This document shows, piece by piece, positions 1 to 6,533 of a stretch of 8,550 nt of DNA. The notes under the pieces are model-generated. The model searched no databases and was not told the origin of the DNA. It saw only the letters and a list, made by a program, of their open reading frames with translations. Every line of letters begins with the position of its first letter. Position 1 is the stretch's first letter. Source of the stretch: an uncultured Bacteroidales bacterium (lineage in GTDB: Bacteria > Bacteroidota > Bacteroidia > Bacteroidales > UBA932); NCBI GenBank assembly GCA_905236955.1, contig CAJOQW010000032.1:1-8550 (forward strand). The letters run 5' to 3'. The translations under genes and the position numbers were made by a program.

Positions 1-66
1 CGAAACAAGAAATGCAGGCTGTAGGGACGAAAAACCGCTCCAGCCTGCATTCTGTTTAAGATTTCG
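1..66 (+). terminator. Long hairpin inside the IS tail, possible terminator
   Basis: Bases 11-21 (AATGCAGGCTG) and 41-51 (CAGCCTGCATT) form a perfect 11-bp stem around a 19-nt loop. The flanks (CGAAACAAGA at the left, CTGTTTAAGATTTCG at the right) are also roughly complementary with bulges, so the structure may run from 1 to 66. Only a weak T-run follows, so this could be a terminator behind an upstream transposase operon (istB would be expected just outside the window), or a structural element of the IS end. The hairpin is seen; its role is inferred. Confidence 0.35.
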
Positions 67-77
67 TTCTCAAGACC

Positions 78-155
78 AGGGGGTCACTTTCAATCGGAAC
101 AGGGGGTCACGTTGAAAAGAGAACAAGGGGGTCACTTAGCTGCGGAATTTCCACA
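78..155. mobile_element. Right end of an IS21-like insertion sequence
   Basis: Three direct copies of AGGGGGTCAC lie at 78-87, 101-110 and 126-135, spaced 23 and 25 bp apart. They are followed by a short tail ending in TTCCACA at 155. Multiple short direct repeats just inside a terminus that ends in 5'-CA-3' are typical of IS21-family elements, whose istA/istB genes would lie to the left, outside the window. The exact boundary is inferred from the terminal CA and from the fact that a recognisable protein frame begins immediately at 156. No transposase coding sequence is present here, so the family call rests on the end architecture only. Confidence 0.6.
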
Positions 156-650
156 CTACCTTCTGCCAATGCAGATACCATCTTCATCTTTACTCACATC
201 TTAAAGCATTTCTATAAGGGAGGTATCGGCTTAAGGCAAATCTGCGACTGGTGCCGGCTTTTATGGACCTATCGGGACAGTCTTGATCTGCCGCTCCTTG
301 AGCGGCGTCTTGAAGCGGCAGGAATTATGAAAGAATGGAAGGTCTTCGGCTCGTTCGCAGTGGATTCTCTGGGGATGCCGGCGGATGCGATGCCATTCTA
401 TGAGGACCGTCCTTCCCTTCACAGAAAAGCTTTACGCCTCCAAGCTTTTATTATGAAAGTCGGCAACTTCGGCCACAATCGCGACATGAGTTACTATCAT
501 AAGTACCCCTATGTGATGCGTAAGGCTATTTCTGCGTCTCAGCGCATTCGTGACGGTATCTCCCACATGCGCATCTTCCCGTCTGATTCCATAAAATTCA
601 TGTTTTCCTCTCTCGTTGACGGGGCTGAATCTGCCTTGAGAGGGGAATAG
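156..650 (+). pseudogene. Nucleotidyltransferase-like protein, 5' part cut off by the IS end
   Basis: A single open frame runs from the IS border at 156 to a TAG at 648-650 (164 codons plus stop). Near its start it reads HILKHFYKGGIGLRQICDW, resembling the conserved Hl-Hf-G-GlRq-cDw segment of the uncharacterised nucleotidyltransferase family (PF14907-type, about 350-400 residues) often found near Bacteroidales polysaccharide genes. The N-terminal nucleotidyltransferase core is absent. The first ATG in frame (327) lies well inside conserved sequence and is an unlikely true start. The simplest reading is that an IS21-like element inserted into this gene, leaving the 5' part beyond the left edge of the window. 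Base composition is less G+C-rich than the genes to the right. The family name is recalled from sequence resemblance, not from a search. Confidence 0.65.
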
Positions 651-908
651 GCTCAGGGATGACTGCGTGGATGCACTCAACGAGTAACATGGAATGCACC
701 TTGAGTTCAAACGTAAGCCTCCGATGAAGTACGTCTATTAGGGCTGGTTGGTAGCGTTCCATCCAGTGTGTCTGGAGTGGGGTCTGCATTTTCCGGATCC
801 GGCTCGGTTTCGACCGCAGTGTTGTAGGTCACGAGGGCATCCATCCCACGCAGTCACCGCTCCATTCAATGGGAAAGGGACCAAACCTGCCGTCCGCTTC
901 ACGACGTG
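651..908. other. Non-coding spacer without a recognisable gene
   Basis: No open frame here has a credible start, length or familiar protein sequence. The longest frames on either strand run into the repeat array or into gdhA antisense. One small minus-strand frame (844 down to 707, 45 codons) encodes an acidic, Pro/Asp/Thr-rich peptide. It has no visible promoter or homology and is not called as a gene. The stretch may be decayed DNA left between the broken nucleotidyltransferase gene and gdhA. Confidence 0.5.
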
Positions 909-1156
909 TCCCGCAAAAACAGCCTCCCATGGTGGTACGATGCGGGACTGGGCATGAAAATCGTGCCTTATCCCGCAAAATCGGTCTCCCATGCCTGCTT
1001 TTTGCGTGACAATGCCCGTCTTTGCCCTTCTGTCCCGCAAGACCGACCCCCCACGCCTTCTTTTTGTGAGACAACGCCCGAAATTGCCTGGTTGTCCCGC
1101 AGAAAAGGCCCTGGACTGACATAAATTGCGGGACAGTCATTCCAAAGTCGCGGAAG
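909..1156. repeat. Four degenerate 62-bp tandem repeats with internal inverted repeats
   Basis: TCCCGCA(A/G) recurs at 909, 971, 1033 and 1095, exactly 62 bp apart each time, and the units align without gaps. Column 1 begins TCCCGCAAAA and column 33 carries TGCGGGAC or a decayed form (TGCGGGAC, TGCGTGAC, TGTGAGAC, TGCGGGAC in units 1-4). Units 2 and 3 also share AA(T/C)GCCCG at column 41. The two elements within a unit are reverse complements, so each unit can form a stem (e.g. 908-915 with 941-948, and 1094-1101 with 1127-1134). The stem is perfect in the outer units and mismatched in the inner ones. Similarity in the fourth unit fades after about 1134. A 62-bp period is not a multiple of three, which argues against a coding repeat. 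Function unknown. Confidence 0.75.
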
Positions 1157-1162
1157 CCTCTT

Positions 1163-1192
1163 TTTGTTTTATCCCGAAACTTATTATATTTG
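1163..1192 (+). promoter_or_regulatory. Bacteroidota-type promoter of gdhA
   Basis: TTTG at 1163-1166 serves as the -33 element and TATATTTG at 1185-1192 matches the -7 consensus TAnnTTTG exactly, with an 18-bp gap. The gdhA start codon lies 20 bp downstream, so the leader is short. The 62-bp repeat array ends about 30 bp upstream of the -33 element and could influence this promoter. Confidence 0.75.
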
Positions 1193-1212
1193 TAAAAGTT
1201 AAGTAGTGTATT

Positions 1213-2568
1213 ATGGACAGTTTTACCGAGAAATATGTCGGGAAGTTCATGGCCGATGTCATGGCCAGGAATCCCGGGGAGCCTGAGTTCCATCAGGCCG
1301 TGAGGGAGGTCGTCGAGAGCGTCGCCCCTTACATAACGGCGTATCCCCAGCTCATGCAGCTCAAGGTCATGGAGCGCATCGTGGAGCCCGAAAGGGTGGT
1401 CATGTTCCGCGTACCGTGGATGGATGACCGCGGCGAAATCCAAATCAACCGTGGTTTCCGCGTGCAGTGCAACAGCGCCCTTGGCCCGTACAAGGGCGGC
1501 ATCCGCTTCCATGCCAGCGTGAACCTCAGCATCATGAAGTTCCTGGCCTTCGAGCAGACCTTCAAGAACAGCCTCACGACCCTTCCGATGGGCGGAGCTA
1601 AGGGCGGATCAGACTTCAACCCCCGCGGAAAGTCCGACAATGAGGTGATGCGTTTCTGCCAGAGCTTCATGACCGAACTGTTCCGCCACATAGGGCAGGA
1701 CACCGATGTTCCCGCCGGGGATATCGGCGTGGGCGGCCGCGAGATAGGTTTCCTTTTCGGACAGTACAAACGGCTCCGCAACGAGTTCACCGGCACCCTC
1801 ACCGGCAAGGGCGTCGCATGGGGAGGGTCGCTCCTCCGGCCCGAAGCCACCGGTTACGGCCTGTGCTATTTTACCCGTGAGATGCTCGCCACCAGGGGGG
1901 AATCGTTCGAAGGCAAGACCGTTGTGGTGTCCGGCTCCGGCAATGTGGCCCAGTATGCCGCCCAGAAGGCGATGAGGCTTGGTGCAAAGGTTGTGACCCT
2001 TTCCGATTCGGACGGGTTCATCTACGACCCCGCAGGCCTTGATGAAGAGAAGATGGAGTATGTGTTCGAACTCAAGAACATGTTCCGCGGCCGCATCAGC
2101 GAGTATGCGCAGAAGTTCCCCGGATCCACTTATTATCCGGGCGGGAAGCCGTGGCGCATCCCCTGCGACATAGCCCTTCCTTGCGCGACGCAGAACGAGA
2201 TCGGGAAGAAGGACGCCGAGGCGCTGGTTGCCGGCGGGTGCAAATGTGTGGCCGAAGGCGCCAACATGCCCACAACCCCCGAGGCGATCGCCGTTATCCA
2301 GGGAGCCGGGTTGCTGTATTCTCCCGGAAAGGCTTCCAACGCCGGCGGAGTTGCTACATCGGGTCTGGAGATGAGCCAGAATTCCATGCGCGAGCACTGG
2401 ACGGCCGAAGAGGTGGATGCCCATCTGAACCGCATCATGAAAGATATCCACGAGGCTTGCATCAAGTACGGCACCAACCCCGACGGCACCGTGAATTATG
2501 TGCGCGGGGCAAACCTTGCGGGCTTCATCAAGGTGGCCGGTGCCATGGTGGACCAGGGATTGGTGTAG
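1213..2568 (+). CDS. gdhA: Glutamate dehydrogenase (hexameric, about 450 residues)
   Basis: Cytoplasmic enzyme interconverting 2-oxoglutarate plus ammonium and L-glutamate with a nicotinamide cofactor, central to nitrogen assimilation. The 451-residue length is typical of the small hexameric class. Residues 90-101 (GPYKGGIRFH) include substrate-binding Lys94. The active-site signature LPMGGAKGG places the catalytic lysine at 130, and PAGDIGVGGREIG (167-179) supplies catalytic Asp170. A Rossmann fold begins at 237 with GSGNVAQ (241-247), and the following SDSDGF segment (264-269) is the cofactor-selecting region. The C-terminal ASNAGGVATSGLEMSQN (374-390) is also characteristic. NADP preference is likely but not proven from sequence, because Bacteroidales carry both NADP- and NAD-type enzymes. 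The gene is monocistronic by layout, with its own promoter and terminator. It looks like a housekeeping gene bordering the polysaccharide locus. Confidence 0.96.
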   Translation: MDSFTEKYVGKFMADVMARNPGEPEFHQAVREVVESVAPYITAYPQLMQLKVMERIVEPERVVMFRVPWMDDRGEIQINRGFRVQCNSALGPYKGGIRFHASVNLSIMKFLAFEQTFKNSLTTLPMGGAKGGSDFNPRGKSDNEVMRFCQSFMTELFRHIGQDTDVPAGDIGVGGREIGFLFGQYKRLRNEFTGTLTGKGVAWGGSLLRPEATGYGLCYFTREMLATRGESFEGKTVVVSGSGNVAQYAAQKAMRLGAKVVTLSDSDGFIYDPAGLDEEKMEYVFELKNMFRGRISEYAQKFPGSTYYPGGKPWRIPCDIALPCATQNEIGKKDAEALVAGGCKCVAEGANMPTTPEAIAVIQGAGLLYSPGKASNAGGVATSGLEMSQNSMREHWTAEEVDAHLNRIMKDIHEACIKYGTNPDGTVNYVRGANLAGFIKVAGAMVDQGLV

Positions 2569-2589
2569 CACCCGGCTGCCCCGCACTCG

Positions 2590-2614
2590 AACCGGCCGAT
2601 TCGGCCGGTTTTTT
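2590..2614 (+). terminator. Intrinsic terminator of gdhA
   Basis: AACCGGCCGA (2590-2599) and TCGGCCGGTT (2601-2610) are perfect reverse complements, giving a G+C-rich stem of at least 8 bp with a small loop. The stem runs into a T-tract (2609-2614). It sits 21 bp after the gdhA stop codon and should separate gdhA from the downstream operon. Confidence 0.85.
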
Positions 2615-2616
2615 GT

Positions 2617-2624
2617 TATATTTG
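2617..2624 (+). promoter_or_regulatory. -7 element for the gmd operon
   Basis: TATATTTG matches the Bacteroidota -7 consensus and starts 2 bp after the gdhA terminator T-tract. No TTTG is visible at the expected -33 position, which falls inside the terminator stem. The gmd start codon follows after a 22-bp leader, too short to hold a long regulatory leader. Confidence 0.6.
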
Positions 2625-2646
2625 TAAGTTGTAAAGCAAACCCGCA

Positions 2647-3792
2647 ATGTCAAAGAGAGCACTCATTACCGGTATAACCGGGCAGGACGGCAGCTATCTT
2701 GCCGAATTCCTGATAGAAAAGGGATATGAAGTACACGGCGTCATGCGCCGCTCGTCTTCGTTCAACACCCAGCGCATCGAGCATCTTTATCTCGACGAGT
2801 GGGTGCGGGACATGAAGCGTAAGCGCCTCGTTAACCTGCACTGGGGCGACATGACCGATTCTTCGTCGCTCATACGCCTGATAAACGAGGTTAAGCCCGA
2901 TGAAATCTATAATCTGGCGGCCCAGAGCCATGTGAAGGTGTCTTTCGACGTGCCGGAGTTCACGGCCGATACGGACGCAGTGGGAGTGCTCCGCCTGCTG
3001 GAAGCCGTACGCATCTGCGGGCTCGAGAAAACCTGCCGCATATACCAGGCCTCCACATCGGAACTGTACGGGAAGGTGCAGGAGGTGCCCCAGAGCGAGA
3101 CCACCCCGTTCTATCCGCGCTCCCCGTACAGCGTGGCCAAGCTCTACGGGTTCTGGATAATGAAGAACTACCGCGAGAGCTACGGGATGTTCTGCTGCAA
3201 CGGAATCCTGTTCAACCACGAGAGCGAGCGAAGGGGAGAAACCTTCGTCACCCGCAAGATCACCCTGGCGGCGGCGCGCATCGCCCAGGGCTTCCAGGAC
3301 AAGTTGTATCTGGGCAATCTGAACGCCCTGCGCGACTGGGGGTATGCCAAGGACTATGTCGAGTGCATGTGGCTCATCCTGCAGCAGGACGAACCGGACG
3401 ATTTCGTCATCGCCACGGGAGAGTACCATACGGTCCGCGAGTTCGCCACCCTGGCTTTCCGCGAGGTGGGCATCGAACTGGCCTGGACAGGGACGGGGGT
3501 CGATGAAAAAGGCGTGGTCGCTTCTGTAGGCGGGGTTGCCGCCGGGGAAGTCGCGAAGGGCAACGCCGCGCTCAAGGCGGGCGACGTGCTGGTGGAGGTG
3601 GATCCAAAGTACTTCCGTCCGGCCGAAGTGGAGCAGCTGCTCGGCAATCCCGCCAAGGCCAGGGAAAAGCTCGGCTGGAATCCCCGCAAGACCAGCTTCG
3701 CGGAGTTGGTCCGCCTTATGGTCAGGCACGACATGAAGAAGGTGCGCAAGTTGTACCTTCGGTCGCTGGAGGACAGGAAAGATGATGAATAA
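2647..3792 (+). CDS. gmd: GDP-mannose 4,6-dehydratase
   Basis: Converts GDP-D-mannose to GDP-4-keto-6-deoxy-D-mannose, the first committed step to GDP-L-fucose and related deoxysugars; cytoplasmic, NADP-dependent short-chain dehydrogenase fold. The 381-residue length fits the family (about 370-380). The nucleotide-binding motif ITGITGQDGSYLAEFL spans 7-22. The catalytic set is visible as STSELYG (136-142, with Thr137 and Glu139) and YSVAK (Tyr161, Lys165). LFNHESERRGETFVTRKI (188-205) is the conserved substrate-binding stretch, and VDPKYFRPAEVE (318-329) is a typical C-terminal block. An Ala/Gly-rich segment (about 289-312) replaces the usual short linker before this block and looks like normal family variation. 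It is the first gene of the operon, and its 3' end overlaps fcl by 11 nt. Confidence 0.96.
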   Translation: MSKRALITGITGQDGSYLAEFLIEKGYEVHGVMRRSSSFNTQRIEHLYLDEWVRDMKRKRLVNLHWGDMTDSSSLIRLINEVKPDEIYNLAAQSHVKVSFDVPEFTADTDAVGVLRLLEAVRICGLEKTCRIYQASTSELYGKVQEVPQSETTPFYPRSPYSVAKLYGFWIMKNYRESYGMFCCNGILFNHESERRGETFVTRKITLAAARIAQGFQDKLYLGNLNALRDWGYAKDYVECMWLILQQDEPDDFVIATGEYHTVREFATLAFREVGIELAWTGTGVDEKGVVASVGGVAAGEVAKGNAALKAGDVLVEVDPKYFRPAEVEQLLGNPAKAREKLGWNPRKTSFAELVRLMVRHDMKKVRKLYLRSLEDRKDDE

Positions 3793-4726
3793 GGACAGCA
3801 AGATCTATGTCGCCGGCCATCGCGGGATGGTGGGCTCGGCCATAGTGCGGGAACTGCAAAGGCAGGGATACTGCAACATAGTCACCCGCACCCACAAGGA
3901 GTTGGACCTCACCCGGCAGGCCGGGGTTGAGGCGTTCTTCGCCGCCGAGAAGCCGGAATATGTGTTCCTTGCGGCAGCGAAAGTGGGCGGCATTTTGGCA
4001 AATGACAAGGCTCCCGCCGACTTCATGTACGACAACATGATGCTGGAGATGAACGTCATCCATGCGGCGTGGAAAAGCGGATGCCGCAAACTCGAATTCC
4101 TGGGGTCGTCATGCATCTATCCCCGTATGGCCCCCCAGCCGATGAAGGAAGACTGCCTGCTGACGGGTGCGCTGGAGAAGACGAACGAGGCCTATGCCCT
4201 GGCCAAGATAAGCGGCCTCAAGTACTGCGGGTTCCTTAACCGCCAGTACGGGACGGACTATATCTCCGTCATGCCCACGAACCTCTACGGCCCCAACGAC
4301 AACTACCATCCCGAACATTCGCATGTGCTTCCGGCGCTCATACGCCGTTTCCATGAGGCCAAGGTGGCGGGGCTTTCCGAGGTCACTTGCTGGGGGGACG
4401 GGTCTCCCCTGAGGGAGTTCCTGTATGTGGACGACCTCGCGAACCTATGCGTCTTTCTCATGAACAACTATTCCGGCAGCGAGACTGTCAACGCCGGTAC
4501 AGGCAAAGAGGTCAGCATCAAGGAGTTGACCGCACTCGTGGCCCGTGTCGTGGGGTACAAGGGCGCGATCCTGTGGGATACATCCCGCCCCAACGGCACC
4601 CCGCGCAAGCTGCTGGACGTGTCCAAGGCCGCCGCCCTGGGCTGGACCTATAAGACCGGGCTCGAGGAGGGAATCCGCCTCGCATACGACGATTTCCTTC
4701 ATAACCCTGTAAGAGCGGAAAGATAA
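3782..4726 (+). CDS. fcl: GDP-L-fucose synthase (epimerase/reductase)
   Basis: Carries out the 3,5-epimerisation and 4-reduction of the Gmd product to give GDP-L-fucose, using NADPH. The 314-residue length is normal for the family. The cofactor motif VAGHRGMVGSAI is at 10-21. The catalytic residues sit in GSSCIYP (108-114: Ser109, Cys111) and in YALAK (Tyr138, Lys142). The NLYGPNDNYHPEHSHVLPAL block carries the conserved histidines. The start overlaps the gmd end by 11 nt (ATGATGAATAA contains the gmd stop), so a second ATG at 3785 is also possible. The stop overlaps the next start by 1 nt, indicating translational coupling. Together with gmd it shows that fucose, or a GDP-fucose-derived sugar, is probably a component of the polysaccharide. 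Confidence 0.95.
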   Translation: MMNKDSKIYVAGHRGMVGSAIVRELQRQGYCNIVTRTHKELDLTRQAGVEAFFAAEKPEYVFLAAAKVGGILANDKAPADFMYDNMMLEMNVIHAAWKSGCRKLEFLGSSCIYPRMAPQPMKEDCLLTGALEKTNEAYALAKISGLKYCGFLNRQYGTDYISVMPTNLYGPNDNYHPEHSHVLPALIRRFHEAKVAGLSEVTCWGDGSPLREFLYVDDLANLCVFLMNNYSGSETVNAGTGKEVSIKELTALVARVVGYKGAILWDTSRPNGTPRKLLDVSKAAALGWTYKTGLEEGIRLAYDDFLHNPVRAER

Positions 4727-5949
4727 TGGCAAAGAAAGTATTCGTATCGGGTTGTTACGACCTGCTGCACAGCGGCCACGTGGAGTTCTTCAAGGAGGCC
4801 TCGCAGTATGGCGACCTTTACGTCGGCATAGGCAGCGATAGCACCATCCAGGCGCTCAAGGGACACAAGACGCTGTATAGCGAACAGGAGAGGCTGTTCA
4901 TGGTCAAGGCCATCCGTTATGTGAAGGATGCCTTCGTGAATGCCGGTTCCGGGGTGATGGATTTCATCCCTACGGTGGAGGCCCTTCGCCCCGACGTGTT
5001 CGTGGTGAACGAAGACGGTTCCAAACCCGAAAAGGAAAGGTTCTGCCGCGGGAGGGGGATAGAATACGTGGTGCTCAAGCGCAAGCCCTCCGAAGGGCTC
5101 GAGGCCCGCAGCAGCACCGACCTTAAGGCGAAACTCGGCGTGGCGGACAGCCGCTCCGCCGGCAGCATCCCCACCCGTCTGGACATTGCCGGCACATGGA
5201 TAGACCAGCCGTATGTGAGCTGCTTCGCGCCCGGGTGGGCCATTACCCTCAGCCTCGAACCCACCTTCGAGGTCCGCGAGCGCTGCGGCCTGAGCACCAG
5301 CACCCGCAACACTATCAAGCGCATATGGCCGGTGCAGCTTCCCAACATGGATCCCGAAATGCTCGCACGCCTTGTGTTCTGTTTCGAGAACGACCCCGAA
5401 CGCTCCGACGGCATAATCAGCGGCGCCCAGGATGCCATAGGCATTTGCGTCCCCGGCCTGGCCAGGCATTATTACGACAATCATTTCTGGCCCGACAAGA
5501 TTGAAACCACCCGGGACGAGTCCATACTGTCATGGCTCGAGGCACATCTGTGCATGGTGCCCATGTTCCCCCGCCGCCCCGGTTGCAGCGTGGTCGAGGG
5601 CAAGGACATCACCAAACCCAAGGTGGAGGCGCTTGCAAAGGCTGCCGACGACTGCTGGAGGGCCATCATGGCCCGCGACCTGAAATCCTTCGCAAAAGCA
5701 TACAAGGACTCATTCGACGCCCAGGTGGCCATGTTCCCCGCGATGATCTCCGCGGGCACTCCCGGCGGCGGAGAAGGCTGGCTGCCCAGCGTCCAGGCCT
5801 ATATCGACAAGTATTCCCGCATGCCGGGCGTCCTGGCATGGAAGATGCCCGGGGCCGGCGGAGGAGGGTACCTCGCCCTCGTCATCGACGACAAGGCCAA
5901 CATGCCCGAAGGGGCCATCGAACTCCATATCCGCAGGGGAGGAATGTGA
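4726..5949 (+). CDS. Two-domain protein: cytidylyltransferase fused to GHMP-kinase-like domain
   Basis: Residues 1-140 form a cytidylyltransferase-like nucleotidyltransferase. GCYDLLHSGHVEFF (9-22) contains the nucleotide-binding HxGH (15-18), followed by VNEDG (94-98) and ARSSTDLK (127-134), the STT-type second signature. Residues 145-407 resemble a GHMP small-molecule kinase of the HddA (heptose-phosphate kinase) type: PTRLDIAGTWIDQP (149-162), a degenerate phosphate loop GLSTSTR (188-194), SGAQDAIGICVPG (232-244), and the C-terminal PGAGGGGYLALVID (375-388). The kinase part, about 263 residues, is shorter than free HddA-like kinases (about 340), mainly because only some 25 residues separate the first motif from the phosphate loop. 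A plausible role is phosphorylation of a sugar or polyol and its activation as an NDP derivative for the polysaccharide. The substrate is unknown, and a non-catalytic second domain is possible. It overlaps both fcl and the next gene by 1 nt. Confidence 0.8.
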   Translation: MAKKVFVSGCYDLLHSGHVEFFKEASQYGDLYVGIGSDSTIQALKGHKTLYSEQERLFMVKAIRYVKDAFVNAGSGVMDFIPTVEALRPDVFVVNEDGSKPEKERFCRGRGIEYVVLKRKPSEGLEARSSTDLKAKLGVADSRSAGSIPTRLDIAGTWIDQPYVSCFAPGWAITLSLEPTFEVRERCGLSTSTRNTIKRIWPVQLPNMDPEMLARLVFCFENDPERSDGIISGAQDAIGICVPGLARHYYDNHFWPDKIETTRDESILSWLEAHLCMVPMFPRRPGCSVVEGKDITKPKVEALAKAADDCWRAIMARDLKSFAKAYKDSFDAQVAMFPAMISAGTPGGGEGWLPSVQAYIDKYSRMPGVLAWKMPGAGGGGYLALVIDDKANMPEGAIELHIRRGGM

Positions 5950-6488
5950 TGGAGCCCGAGGCACCAGTGTGGTTCGCCATGAGCGCCCCCTATCGCAGGG
6001 AGCTGAAAGCCAAGGAGTTGCTCGATTCCAAGGGCATAGAGAACTACGTGGCTATGCACTACGTGCTGAAGGAAAAGGGCGGCCGCAAGGCAAGGGTGCT
6101 TGAGCCCGTGATCCACAACCTGATTTTCGCACATTGTACCAAGAACCGCATCCAGGAGGTGAAGACGGGGGTGGATTATCTGCAATATCTAACCATGGTC
6201 GAAGACGGACGGCGCGTTCCGATGGTGGTGCCCGACCGGCAGATGGAGCAGTTCATGAAGGTTTGCGACACCCACAATTCGAGGCTGCGTTTCTTCAAGC
6301 CCGGCGAAGTCAACCTCTCGCAGGGGGCCAGGGTGAGGATCATAGGCGGCGAGTTCAACGGTGTGGAGGGCGTCTTCGTCCGCCTGTCCGGGAGCCGTTC
6401 GCGCAGCGTGGTGGTCGAGATTCCCATGGTGGCGTCGGTCGCCACCACGACGGTCACCCTGGAGCTGATAGAGAGGCTGGAGGACTAG
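5949..6488 (+). CDS. UpxY-like NusG-family transcription antiterminator
   Basis: 179-residue specialised NusG paralogue of the kind that lets RNA polymerase read through long Bacteroidales capsule operons. The N-terminal NGN domain starts with VWFAMSAPYRRELKAKELL (7-25) and includes the hydrophobic EPVIHNLIFAH (52-62). A linker (about 85-115) leads to the C-terminal KOW domain, FKPGEVNLSQGARVRIIGG (116-134) and EFNGVEGVFVRL (135-146). The start was chosen at the ATG overlapping the upstream TGA (TGATG), which begins the family domain; the same frame stays open far upstream but that part is an overlap artefact. UpxY genes usually head their operon, whereas this one is fourth, after three sugar-nucleotide genes and just before the export genes. 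No UpxZ-like gene follows. The product is expected to act in cis on its own locus. Confidence 0.85.
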   Translation: MEPEAPVWFAMSAPYRRELKAKELLDSKGIENYVAMHYVLKEKGGRKARVLEPVIHNLIFAHCTKNRIQEVKTGVDYLQYLTMVEDGRRVPMVVPDRQMEQFMKVCDTHNSRLRFFKPGEVNLSQGARVRIIGGEFNGVEGVFVRLSGSRSRSVVVEIPMVASVATTTVTLELIERLED

Positions 6489-6490
6489 GT

Positions 6491-6507
6491 CCCTCATTAT
6501 ATGAGGG
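6491..6507. promoter_or_regulatory. Palindrome CCCTCAT-TAT-ATGAGGG, operator-like
   Basis: A perfect 7-bp inverted repeat around TAT starts 2 bp after the upstream stop codon, and its right arm is immediately followed by a second small palindrome (GGGAAATCCC, 6505-6514). There is no T-tract, so it is a poor intrinsic terminator. Its right arm falls where the -33 region of the following promoter would be, which suggests a protein-binding site or RNA hairpin controlling the export genes. The palindrome is seen; its role is inferred. Confidence 0.4.
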
Positions 6508-6525
6508 AAATCCCGATATTATGCT

Positions 6526-6533
6526 TATATTTG
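6526..6533 (+). promoter_or_regulatory. -7 element upstream of the wza-like gene
   Basis: TATATTTG matches the Bacteroidota -7 consensus and lies 26 bp before the start codon. No clear TTTG -33 is present. It would give the export genes their own transcription start in addition to read-through from the gmd promoter. Confidence 0.55.

Noticed and set aside
327..650. Independent 107-residue gene starting at ATG 327
   Set aside because: The same frame carries conserved family sequence from 156 onward, so 327 is an internal methionine of a truncated gene.
748..1124. Short plus-strand frames across the spacer and the repeat array
   Set aside because: They run through non-coding 62-bp repeats whose period is not a multiple of three and have no familiar protein sequence.
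909..1156. CRISPR array
   Set aside because: Similarity extends over whole units rather than alternating identical repeats with unique spacers, and the repeats are degenerate.
1609..2586. 325-codon minus-strand frame opposite gdhA
   Set aside because: It is antisense to a gene with full family motifs and arises from G+C-rich third codon positions; its translation is low-complexity and unfamiliar.
2650..3801. 383-codon minus-strand frame opposite gmd
   Set aside because: Covers gmd almost exactly in mirror register; His/Gly/Leu-rich shadow protein with no recognisable motif.
4699..5484. 261-codon minus-strand frame opposite the cytidylyltransferase fusion
   Set aside because: Antisense shadow of a gene supported by HxGH and GHMP motifs.
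5532..5948. Upstream extension of the UpxY-like frame
   Set aside because: Arg/Pro/Gly-rich translation overlapping the preceding gene in another frame; the NGN domain starts only at 5949.
6491..6507. Intrinsic terminator after the UpxY-like gene
   Set aside because: The stem is short and A/T-containing and is followed by GAAATCCC rather than a T-run.
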